Shown: positions 34,140 through 44,816 of the stretch, piece after piece
How the letters are laid out: each line of letters starts with the position of its first letter
Numbering within the stretch: position 1 is the stretch's first letter
Source: Cyclospora cayetanensis
Lineage: Eukaryota > Apicomplexa > Conoidasida > Eucoccidiorida > Eimeriidae
DNA: 64,000 bases
Assembly: GCF_002999335.1 (NCBI RefSeq)
Contig: NW_020312678.1
Span: 124,001-188,000 of the forward strand
Direction: 5' to 3'
The notes under the pieces: generated by a model
Told to the model about the DNA's origin: nothing
The model's database searches: none
The model's input: the letters and a program-made list of their open reading frames with translations, nothing else
Program-made: the position numbers and the translations under genes

Positions 34140-37100
34140 ATGATGCTTCGCGCAACTTCTGCAGCAGGAGCTGCCCTCGTAACATTGCACTTCCCCCACA
34201 CTAGCGCCTTGCTCCGGCAAAATCGCTTTTTGACTGCTACTGCGCGAAGCCTTCCCGCGGCAGCTGCGGCAGCAGCAGCAGGAGCCGCTGCCGTTGCGAA
34301 TCCTGGTACTCTTTCCAAGCCTGACAAGGCAGCTTCGCATGCAGGGGACAAACAACACGTGGTGGTGCTCGGCACAGGATGGGCTGCAATCAGCTTCTTT
34401 CGGAGCTTAGATCCCTCCAAGTCAGTCTGCTCGATCTGCTGCCGCTGGTGCTGCCGCAGAGCAGCTGCAACACTAGCTCTACTACTGCTCTGCTGCAAAG
34501 CAGCACCAACAGCAGCAACAATAGCTCTCCCATTGCCGTCTTCCTAGACTTGCACAATTTTGCTTTAGGATGTGTGTTGCATGTCGCCTTTCGCCTCTCT
34601 TCTTCACCTGCACGGCCCCTCGACAAACACCCCTACATCTCCCTCCCTTCTCGCCTTGCTTCTCTAGCACACCTTGACGTGCATACATACACACCTATAC
34701 ACACACACACACAGAGACACATTCAGATAGACAATCTTGCCGCTGCTGGCTCTCCCTGCTGCACTTCCGTCTGCATCCCCTTGAGTAGTCTTCCTTGCAG
34801 GGGATTTCCTGCTCTTGCAAAATGCTGTTGGTGATAGTTCACAACGCTTCTTGTCCTCACATCGGAATGCGCAGCACTCACTCCTCTTCTCACGTAGCTC
34901 TCCCCATTTTTCCCCTCCCCATACAAACATGCCTCTCCCTCTCTCTGATCTCCCGCCAATGCAGCCCTCGCTGCGCATCTACTTGCCGCTTTTATACCTC
35001 AAAGTGATCCTACGAGTCTCCCTTGCCTGGCGCCTTGAGCACACTGCCGCAGGTTTGAAGTGACAGTGGTATCGCCACGTAACTACTTTACCTTTACGCC
35101 TCTACTTCCCAGCGTCTGTGCTGGCACTCTCACGGCGCAAAGCTGCATCGAGGTTAGATCCTTTTCCCTCCTGTAAATGCCCCCTGCCGCCGTTTCTCAG
35201 CGTCTCTGTTCTCTCTATATCTCTATCGCTATCTCTCTCTCCAAATGTATGTATGTATGTATCTATGCGTATATGTACATATATATATTTATGTTCAAGT
35301 GTCTCTCTCTCTATACACATATGTATATGTATATACATATATTAATGTATTGCGCTCTTGGACCCTGTATTGTTCTCTATCTCTCTCTCTCGGCTGCTAT
35401 CAACCTACCACTCTCTCAGCCCGTGCTGATTCTCACCCTCCATTTTAACCTGTTTTTCGAGATGTCGTCGGCAGCTCCGATTGATTTCATTATTTATGAG
35501 ATGCGTGTGCTTTCGTGCGCTGCATCCTGCTGCTCCTTTAGCCAATCCGAGGCTTTTCGCGGGATCGTCGAGGACGCCGTTTGCTAAATTTCTACGAGGC
35601 GCATGCGACAGACGTGGATTTTGTCAACAAGCGTGTTTGTGAGACTTCCAGAGCACCCTTCGACACCTCTGAGCAGGCGCAACATCGCTTGAAATACCAA
35701 CTAAAATACATGATAACTGCCTCTTTAGACAGCACACATGCCTCCCGCATCCATCCCGCCGATGCTCGCTCTCCCCCTCTTCTTCACCAAATAGAGATAG
35801 ATCCAAATAGCAGACGAGGGAAGGGGAAGGAAGCAGTAGGCCTTCTTGCGGCATTCGATATGGATAGCGCATGTTACATGCATGTCATTCTTCTCTCGCT
35901 GCTATTTCTTCCCCCGCTGCTTCTTCTTCTCTCACTGCTATTTCTTCCCCCGCTGCTATATCTTCTCCCGCTGCTATATCTTCTCTCACTGCTATTTCTT
36001 CCCCCGCTGCTTCTTCTTCTCCCGCTGCTTCTTCTTCTCTCGCTGCTTCTTCTTCTCTCGCTGCTGTTTCTTCTCCTGCTGCTATATCTTCTCCCGCTGC
36101 TATTTCTTCCCCCGCTGCTTCTTCTTCTCCCTCTGCTATATCTTCTCTCGCTGCTTCTTCTTCTCTCGCTGCTCTTTCTTCTCTCGCTGCTTCTTCTTCT
36201 CTCGCTGCTGTTTCTTCTCCTGCTGCTATTTTTTCTCCCGCTGCTATATCTTCTCCCGCTGCTATTTCTTCTCCCGCTGCTATTTCTTCTCCCTCTGCTT
36301 CTTCTTCTCCCCCCTGTCCATGTAATCGTGCTCTTCTTGCTTGTGCCTCTCTTCCGAGCTGTCTTGACACTGCCTTCCTTCTGTGCTGCACCTCCTGGTC
36401 GTTGGAGTCGATAATTTTGCCCATGTCTGACCTGCTGCCTCTCTCCAGCCTGCGCAAGTTCTTCCTCGCAATTCAAGCTGGAATACGACAAGCTCGTCAT
36501 CGCGGTTGGTGGAGACACCAACACCTTCGGGCTGCCAGGCGTAGAAAAGCATGCATTTTTCCTCAAGGAAGTCGAACATGCCGTGCAGATCAGAAAGCGT
36601 GTCATGGCGAATTTTGAAGCCGCAGCTCTCCCCAGTAAGACCTATCTCTGCCAGCTCGACGCATGTCTCTCTTTAGCCACTGACATGTGTAGAGGCTGAA
36701 AAGAGGCTTTGCATGCCTGAATCGGCCCTTTCAGACCGTATTGCTTCTTTAGAGACGGAAGGAACGCGACTCCAACTGGGAGGGGAGGCAGAAAAAGTTG
36801 CAAATCGCAGGGAGAAGAAGCGAGGCCTCTTTTTCTGCGTCTCAGCCGGATTATTTTTTCTGTGCATCTCATGGCGTGGTTCTGTTTGCGCTTGCCCCTC
36901 CTACTGCGCTCGTTGTTGACGGGGAGGGGGGAAGAAGCTGCAAATCTTCATTTCACTCAGCTTCCTGTACCTCTCTCCTGACGGCCTGCCTCCCGCTGCC
37001 AGTGTTAAGGCTTCCGCCTCTGCTTCCGAGCTCCCTCACGTTGTGCCTCTGCTGCAACATCCCTTTCTGTCTCTCGGAACGATTCTGGTTTGTCTTAAGG

Positions 37101-40100
37101 AGCAGCATCGTGCGTGTGTCATGAATCTGGTGCTATCAATCCGCTGACCTCACCGGCTAACAGAGGAAACGGCATTTTGTGTCGTGCCTTACTTAGCCCT
37201 TCCTCCGCTTCCTGCCTCGAGCAGCTGTTTGATCTCCCGTGAATTTCCGACTGTCTCTTGTGCTCCTCAGCAACGTCTCCTCAAGAGAGGGAACGCCTCT
37301 TGCACTTTGTAGTGGTGGGGGGAGGCCCTACGGGTGTAGAAACGGCTGCTGAATTCGCGGATTTTGTTCGCGAGGATATGAAAAAATTCTTTCCAGAGGT
37401 ATGTATCCTATGAAATGCATTTCTCGCCGCCTTGACTTCGCCCCTGGAGCAGGCCTTGTCTATTTACCCTCTTTGCACGCTTCTCCATAGAGAGTCGTGT
37501 TTCTCTCTGTCTTTCTGTTTGTCTTCGTCTGTCTCTTTGTCTGTCTCTCTCTCCATTTGTCTATCTTTCTCCGTCTCTGTGTCTCTCTGTCTGTCTCTTT
37601 GTCTCTCTCTCTCTGTCTGTCTCTGTGTCTATTTGTCTCTCTCTTTGTCTGTCTCTTTGTCTCTCTGTCTGTCTCTCTCTCTCTCGGGTGTACGGCATCT
37701 CTGCGTTCCCCTTTCTTCATTTTCGCTGCCGAAAAAGGCTGTCTTCTGTAGATCCGCCTCGCCAGCTGAGCGGCTTTTTAGAAAGGCAGGCCTCTAAAGG
37801 CTTTTTGCGCATACTCTTTGTGTGTTATTCATTGCTCCTCCCTCTCTGCTCTCTTCCTCATTCCCTTGGGAAGCCTACAGTCTTTTTTAGACTGTCCGGT
37901 GAGCCCGCACAAACAGTGCAGCGAGAGATGGCGTTGAAGCGCTGCCTTCCCGCATGCGGTGTGGTTTCAATTTCAGCTGATGCCCAGTGTCGCGATTACG
38001 CTGATCGAGGGGGGTCCTCGGCTGCTGCCTTCGTATGCTCCCGAGGTTGGAGAATACGCGCAGAAAGTGCTACAAGGAACGCTGGGTGTCCGTCTACTTC
38101 TTCAACACCAAGTGACTGCCGTGGATGAGCTCACACTCGCATGCAAATCAACAAACGGCGGAAACAATGAGACAGTACGCCTCTTGCGATGCGCGCAGTG
38201 CACGACAGTCTTTGAACATTTACCGGCTTGTCTTTCTGATGCTTTCTCTCGCTTACGCCAGGTTTCTTCCTTCTAGAGATACTACACACTGCCCATCTTT
38301 CCGTGTACCCCGAAGCCCGCCTTCAACACAATCCGCAGGCTCACTCGCTTTCGCTCTTCCTTACTGGCAGTCTGTGTGTTTGTAATGCTCTTTAATCATA
38401 TTCTCTCTTTCTCTCGCTTTCTTCAGAGCCGTTGAATTCTCTCTTTCTTGCTTTCTCTAGAGCTGTTTAATTATCTCTCTCTTTCTCTCTCTTGCTTTCT
38501 CTAGAGCTTTCTAATTGTTTTTTCTCATGAAAGCATTTTCTTTCCTGTCGCGCGATCTCTGTAGAGCTTTTATCTGAATACATATGTATACAGATATAGA
38601 TATATATCTCAATGGATCTGTTTTCCCCTCTCTTTCTCTCTCCTTTTTTCTCGCTCTCTCGAGAAGTGGGGTTGTTCCTTCTTGCCGCGCGGTGCTTTTT
38701 ACTGCCTCGAGAAGCGGCTGCTTTTTGCCCGAGCGCGTTCGAAAATTCAACGTCGTGCAGTCGTGTGAGGATCACCAAGTCCCCGTGCATTCCCAAGTGT
38801 GCTCGACGTGTACGTACAGCCGAGGGTTGTTCAGCACGGCTTTGTGCTATGGGCTAGTGGTGTCGGTCAAGTGCCCTTCGTTCGCAAGCTCATCAAGGAA
38901 AGATTGGAAGCTGCCAGTCGGGAAGGATGGATGCCTGCGGTGCCTCTAAGGGCCCTTCCCGTCGACGAGTGCTTGAAGGTGTGGGGAATTCCCGATGTTT
39001 TCGCCTTGGGCGACTGCGCGCAAATATTCCCCAGAAGTCTTGCAGCAGCAGCGGACGAACTGTGGACTCGCCCTGGGTAAGCAGCCGACAAGCGAACGAG
39101 ATGCTGCATGCACGACGGGCAGTTGAAATGCAAAAAAGGCTCAGGTGGACAGGAATGACAAGCCGAATCGCCGCTTTCACACAGAACTGGCCAGCGACAG
39201 TAGACTCCCAGCAGGTTCTTCCAAGTGCTCCTCGGCATGCACATGCAGATCTCTGCAGTTATTAGGTTTTTATGTAGATAGTCCTACATTAAAAGATTCT
39301 TTGTACTACATTTTGTTTTACCATTCCTAGGTCTAATACTTGCTGTGTTACATACTTTCTATCTACATCTAAATGGATCTAGTAATCCACTAGGTACAGA
39401 AACTGCTTTAAAAATTCTATCCATCTTCGTGTCTATGCGTTCCTTCTTATTGGTGTTTCTCTCTCTCTATATATATACATGTGTATATTACTGTTGCACA
39501 AATGTCAAGACCCTGTGATGCGCAATTTTCACCAGTGAGTGCGAAATCACGACATACATGTACATATGCACATGTACCTCGGTGCATCTGGATACAGTCT
39601 CATAGTATGTTTACATGTATATCGCTGTAGTATATACATACAAACATGCATACATATATATATGGAAGGCTTTTGCATGCATGGTGTTGTGTATTGTTGT
39701 CTTTCAAACTACATGTTTAACAATAGAGGGAAAGACGCGGTTGTGACCAAATGCCTGTACAGCAGCACGGCAAGTCGCTAGGTGCAAGGCTCTTCGATTG
39801 GTCTACTCCCTTTGCAAGGCTTCCTCCTCCGTCCATGTGAACTTTTCTAGGGAACGCAAACTGGGAATATTCTGTTTTTCTCTTGCTGTGGGGGTTTGCG
39901 TTTAGCTGTTGTGATGCGTCTCTCGCTTGGTTGCGCGGGGAGGTTCCCCGCCTTGCTCGGCGTTTCCCGCAGCTGAATCCGCTCAAGTTTGATCTGTCTA
40001 AAGAAGCTGCGGGGAACGTCTTGACGAAGGATCAGTTCAAGGCGCTTCTTGGTGTGTTGCGGCTTTGAGATGCGGATTATTCCTGTGGCACAATCGATGA

Positions 40101-40983
40101 TGCCCACAAGTAGCGACGGGAGGAGGGATGCTTGATGCACAGAGGGATGCTGACGTGCTTGTTTCTGCTGATGCTGTTGCTGTCGTTTTTGCTCATGCTG
40201 TTGCGTCTTTGCCTCCAGAACGTATAGACACCGCGTACCGCTCTCCCGTTCCCACGGCTCAGAACGCACGCCAGGCCGGGGTGTACTTAGCCAAGGCGTT
40301 CAACAACGGAATGGGGGCAGAGACACCGGCTTTCTGCGAAGAATGGAAAGGATCTCTCGCCTATGTTGGTACATCCGGCGGGCAGGGGGGGTGTTTCTTG
40401 GGTGTGTTTCTTGTGTGTGTTCATGCCTGCTGTCTAGACACCCGGAAGAACATGCGGGCGTTCTATCGCTTTTGCCGCTGCCTACGCATAGCTATCATGC
40501 ATATAGATAGTTTTTATGTTGATTTTTTGCACTGTTGCGCGCGCGATCTCGTCTGGAGTCATGCTGGTGTGTGTGTACAAGCAGTTCGTCAGGTGCGTAT
40601 CCCTCAACTCAGGAGTTGCCCTCTGTTGTGTGTGTTGGGTGTAACTATGCAGGGAATCACAATGCGATTGCTCAATTGCCAGGGTATATCGTGAAGGGCG
40701 GCTGGCTGTCCTTGCCTCTGTGGAAGGTGAGGATACTCCGGATAGCGGGTGTTTTTTTGCCGCTTTTTCGGTTTTTTTGCGATGGGCGTGATTTTTCTGA
40801 GTGCCGTCTTGCAAGCTTCGCAGCTAAACGAACTTCCTGCGGGTGCGACGGTGCCGGCTGTCTCAGGCGGTTTACGTCCAAATGCAGCTGACGTGGCGAA
40901 TCCGACTGATATGCTGTTTCGACTGGCTAAAGACCTTCTTCGCGGGCAGAGATGTCGGGAGAGAGCACAGCTATTACAAGTAG
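34140..40983 (+). CDS. NDH2: type II NADH dehydrogenase (NDH2), eleven exons
   Basis: Exons 34140-34420, 35053-35152, 35542-35638, 36449-36634, 37271-37398, 37977-38174, 38820-39076, 39906-40051, 40219-40368, 40653-40726 and 40867-40983 join in phase to 577 residues. The enzyme oxidises NADH and reduces ubiquinone at the inner mitochondrial membrane without pumping protons; it replaces complex I in apicomplexans. Visible: an Arg/Ala-rich targeting-like N-terminus, the FAD dinucleotide fold [10 protein letters not shown] (about 74-83), [30 protein letters not shown], the NADH fold GGGPTGVE (238-245), FVLWASGVG, the second FAD motif ALGDCA (392-397), and the C-terminal amphipathic membrane anchor ([20 protein letters not shown]). 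An insertion of about 48 residues (exon 8, [16 protein letters not shown]) sits between the FAD motif and the quinone-site region. The start at 34140 has a strong context (GCCGCCATG), but the frame is open back to 33696. Confidence 0.95.
35216..35345. repeat. CT then ATGT/ATAT microsatellite in NDH2 intron 2
   Basis: TCTCTA-type repeats pass into (ATGT)n and TATATATA runs, a compound microsatellite entirely inside the 35153-35541 intron. Confidence 0.8.
35890..36312. repeat. 18-bp minisatellite in NDH2 intron 3
   Basis: About 23 imperfect copies of an 18-bp pyrimidine-rich unit of the form CTGCTATTTCTTCTCCCG, varying at two or three fixed positions (TTT/TAT/TCT; CCC/CTC). The unit is a multiple of three and the array has no stop in any forward frame. 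It fills half of the intron between the exons ending at 35638 and starting at 36449. Confidence 0.95.
37497..37690. repeat. TCTG/TCTC microsatellite in NDH2 intron 5
   Basis: Degenerate tetranucleotide and dinucleotide pyrimidine run (CTGTCTCTTTGT-like), lying between the donor at 37399 and the acceptor at 37976. Pure pyrimidine on the coding strand apart from G. Confidence 0.9.
38396..38518. repeat. three tandem pyrimidine blocks each ending in an acceptor-like TCTAGAGC/TCAGAGC
   Basis: Three approximate repeats of a CT-rich stretch followed by CAGAGCcgttgaa, TAGAGCtgtttaat or TAGAGCtttctaat. Each resembles a polypyrimidine tract plus 3' splice site, inside NDH2 intron 6 (38175-38819), upstream of the acceptor actually used by the conserved reading frame. 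Confidence 0.6.
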
Positions 40984-41548
40984 AAGGCGTGCTTGCCGTT
41001 CTGGGGTACTGGCGAGTGGTGGGTGAAGGTCGGAGAAGGCCATATTCCCCCTAGAGGGGCTCTTGTGCGCCTTCCCCAAGGGGGTTCCCCTGCTGCAGCC
41101 GCGTTCAGACAAGAGTTTGCAAGGCTTAAGTCTGCAGGCAAGAAGGGGAAAGCAGGGTGGGCAGACTCACTCACATTTTTTAACAGCGTTATATAAAAAT
41201 ATATACCTCTATATAGTACCAGCGGCCGCTGAGCAAGCCCACCCGTCAGCACCCTACAGCGTTGTCTACGCTGCATCCTTGAATCGAAGACGAAGGAAGA
41301 GATGCACGTGATGCATGTGCCTGTCTCAAACAGGCACACACAGAGAGCGCGCATGCAAGGGGCACGAGCGCACTTGACTGCTCCAGCGGCTGCAGCATGG
41401 GATGTCTTATTTGCGAGAAGAAATCTTGCCCCTAAGAGTTCCTCTCTCTCTCTCTTTCTGTCGTTCTCGCGCTGCTCCGTCCGTCTCTTTCTCTCTCTCT
41501 CTCTTGCCTTCTGGTAAACTCCCTGTTTTTCCGGATCCTTTCTGGCAG

Positions 41549-43145
41549 GGAATGTGGGTGCCAGTGGAGGTGAGGCTCCTCTGTACACGAGGCTGTATAT
41601 AGACGTCTGTTATGTGACTTTGGAGCGCAAGGAAAGAACGCTATCAAGCAGCGGTGCTTCCTTGTGATGGACAGCCGCACACGGCATTTCGCGCTGCTGC
41701 CTCGGAAGAAGTAGTTGGCGAAAAAACTGCTGGGAAAGAAACAGCTGGCGAAAAAACTGCTGTGTTGATCCTAGGCGGCCGTCAGTCAGAGGCTTCTTGG
41801 GGGTTGCATCTGAGAGCTTTGGGAGGTTGCGAATTGCCTATCGCGAGCTGTGATAAATGAGAAAAATGTTTCGTTGCGACGTTTCGCAAACGTTCCCCTC
41901 CCCCGTCGTACTTGAGGCACACATGACGGATGTATCACGGAGGGGGTCTAAGCGGATCAGTGCATCGCTCCGGCAATGCCAAGGGGATTTTCTGTGTGTT
42001 GTATCTGGCTTCTTGGAAGACTTCTGCCGTGCCTTGAGATCTCGTCTCTTGGCGTTAAACCGCGTGTTCGCTTGCCCAGAGGCAGCCGCATCCGAAACAT
42101 GGCAAGCCTCCCACGCTTATCTCCGCAAACCTCCTTCCCCTCCCCCTCCTTCACCCCCAAAGTTGTGTTTCTCTGAGCCGCTGCGGGAAGTTGCAGTCTT
42201 GTTTCTTAAAAGCTTTGCCGGGGCGAAGGGAAGGGGGGAGATCCATGCTGTTGCACTCCGCAGTGCAAGACATCGCATGCATGACGAGGCACAACACACC
42301 GCGTTTCTCAACAGCAAGGCTTATTTCTGCATCCCCGTTATATCGAGGCTTGGGCATGACGAAGCTCGTCATGGAAAGGGAATTTCAAAGGCGAACGCAC
42401 AGATATATATATACATATATATGCTTGAGGACTGCTCTCCCAGCCTTTCACTGTCAATGCAGCCGATGTGTTGCGTCTCTACGGAGTCAGCAAGGGCCCA
42501 AGGCACGGCTGCTGCCTTAGGTAGGTATGCGATGCTCACGAAGGGGAGGGGGAGTCGCAGTGGTGCTCTATGAACGAAAGGCTTGAAGGCTTCTTTCCAT
42601 CTGGTTCTGTCCGCTGCTGCTCTCCTGCTGCTCCCGATGCGATGAGAGAGCGCTTTCTGCCGCTGTGACACGCCATCCCGATTGTAGCTTTCCCCGTAAA
42701 TCCTTTGATCGCCTCTTGGCGCATCTAAGAGGCATCAACGCGGCAGTGGGGAAAGTTTGCTGTTTGTAGAACCAGGTGACACTGTCCAAGGGCCCTCCGC
42801 ATGCAAACAAAAGCCTCATGAAACGCGGCACGTTGCACGCGCATAGCACGAGAAATATGGGGACCCTTCTCGCTGTATTACGTCTGCTGTTGCATCGTCG
42901 CGAATTTGTCGGCACAGAAACCGAATCGCTTCTACGGCTTTAAGCGGGGACATACCTTACGGCAGTCCCTACATGAATTCGATAGAATGATCTGGAGTGC
43001 ATTTCCAGAGCGCTGTCTTGCCGTGGTGCCCAGCCGCTTCCCTCGGAGTTATGACGCGAGGGAGAGAAACGGCTGGCAGTGGCGTTTGCGACGCCTTCTA
43101 AAAACTGCGAGCATTCACAGCAAGTCGCCCATAGAGCTTGTCTAG
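41549..43145 (+). CDS. possible multi-exon hypothetical gene downstream of NDH2
   Basis: Several exon-like plus-strand segments cluster here, though a full model was not obtained. A 21-base segment (41549-41569, GMWVPVE) sits between a strong acceptor (TTTCTGGCAG) and donor (GTGAGG). 41652-41710 follows CAAGCAG and reads RCFLVMDSRTRHFALLPRKK in matching phase. An open frame from 41857 contains FLEDFCRALRSRLLALNRVF. A terminal-looking segment 42919-43145 follows GGCACAG, reads NRFYGFKRGHTLRQSLHEFD and ends in TAG. No family recognised. Two of the four pieces join in phase; the rest is inference, and these may be parts of more than one gene. Confidence 0.3.
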
Positions 43146-44816
43146 CGCACGGGCGACGTGAGTGCGTCTTCTTGTATCGAGCTGCCGAGATTCTGCAGCA
43201 CGAATAAGGTGTACGAAGAGGCAAGCCAACTAGTTGATTCTTTCGACTCTTCAAGTGCCACTAGTGTATGTATGCGCACACGTATCCGCGCAGTCTACGT
43301 TCCCCCTCCTTCCCCCTGTCCGTAACGCTTCCAAGCCGCTCCTGCTGCCCCTGCAGGCTTTTGCAGTCGCCCTCTCGCCGCAGCAGCGCGGAAGTTGCTC
43401 TACCTTAATCTGGCAAGCTACTGCCGAATCGCAAAGGGTCCCCCCGTGTCGCACCCACCCTGCTTGCTTGAGGGGCCTCGGTGCCCACAGTTCCACTTAT
43501 TTGTAGCGGGCTGGACAATCGCGGGGTGGGGATTTGCGCACCAAGTTGCAGCCACCAGCACCTACAGAAGTGTATGTACTACACCTGCCGCGCACAAGCG
43601 AGCGAGCAACACTGCGCGCGCCTTGCTCAGGGCTTCTTTCGCACGCTGCACAACCCCTGCTGGTGCGTTATGCTTGTTTGCAGCACGTCGACTTTCGCCT
43701 AGAGCCTTCACAGCACAGCAGCTAGCATGCATGCAATGCGCTGCTCTCTTAATGACGCCTCCGCGCACCGCCAACAGGCTAGAGGCACAGCGGCCGGTAA
43801 GCAACCCTTAAGGCGCTGGCCACTGCCAGCTGGTGCTGTAGGCTGCCTCCTGGCATCAGTTACTGGAAGGAGAGGCTAAAGAGGTCAGGGGGGGTGTAGC
43901 CTGCCGAACACAGCAAAGGACCCCCCACTAAGTCTCCAAAGCCTAACTCCCCGTGCTCGAACTAGGCTGCAGTGCCACGCAAGCGCTTCGCTTAGTTCTA
44001 CCGTGTGCGTGCAAAAGCAGAGATGCACCTGTCTAAGACGGCTCTAACTGACTCCCGGCCTGGGAAGGCTACAGTTTAGCGAGCGGCAGAAATCGCATGG
44101 GGCTGCATGCAGGTTTCCCATGCACGTAGCTTAGGGAACGGCTTTCTTTGCCGACCTTTCGGTGGTTATTTTTAATACACTTTGTGCCTTTTTCCTTTTG
44201 TTTTGCATTGATCTCCTCTATTTCGGCGGCGCGGAATGGTCCTACGACAGAAGGGAGGGGCCCCATATATGCCGTTGGAGCCTCGCTCTCGCTCTCTCTC
44301 TCCCGCCGCTGTTCGAGTGTATAGGTTCACCGCAGAGTTTTGCGGCTTTCTTGCAGCCTTTCCCTCTGCTTCTTGTCTCTCTGCGGCTTGAAGCGATCCT
44401 TCCCGCGCAGAACTAACCCACGGGAGGTTCCCACACTCTCACGACCTGGGGCTGCACCGAGGCACCCCTGCAGCCAGCGTGCGCTCTGTGTCGGTATTTA
44501 AGATGCCTTTTATTTCTTTCTTTTTCACAGAGAGTTAGAGTGTGGCCCCCCCTCTTGCTCGATTCGCCGCCTTCCACTCCCCATCGCTGAGCGAGTCGTG
44601 CACCTGCCCCCTCCTAACGGCAGCAGGGTCCACTGCTGCCGCCTCTGCTCTTTCCCCCCTTTGTCTCGCCTCTTTTTGTTTTGCCACGGGTGCAACGCGC
44701 TACTTGCTGGCGGCAGCGTCGGGGGCCCCTGCCATCCAGCTGAGAGCCGAGCACGAGCAGCAGCAGCACCAGCAGCACCAGCAGCAGTAGTAGTACGTAG
44801 CTAGCCTCTATACAGA
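43146..44816. other. intergenic region, SF3B3 promoter and 5' UTR side
   Basis: No gene recognised. The last 60 bases before the SF3B3 start contain CAG-type runs (CAGCAGCACCAGCAGCACC) followed by TAGTAGTACGTAG, which puts stops in the frames just upstream of the ATG. CT-rich stretches near 44280-44400 may be promoter-proximal. Confidence 0.45.

Noticed and set aside
35874..36617. Long Ser/Ala/Leu or Arg/Ser frames on both strands
   Set aside because: Artefact of the 18-bp array in NDH2 intron 3; the NDH2 frame is continuous when the array is removed.
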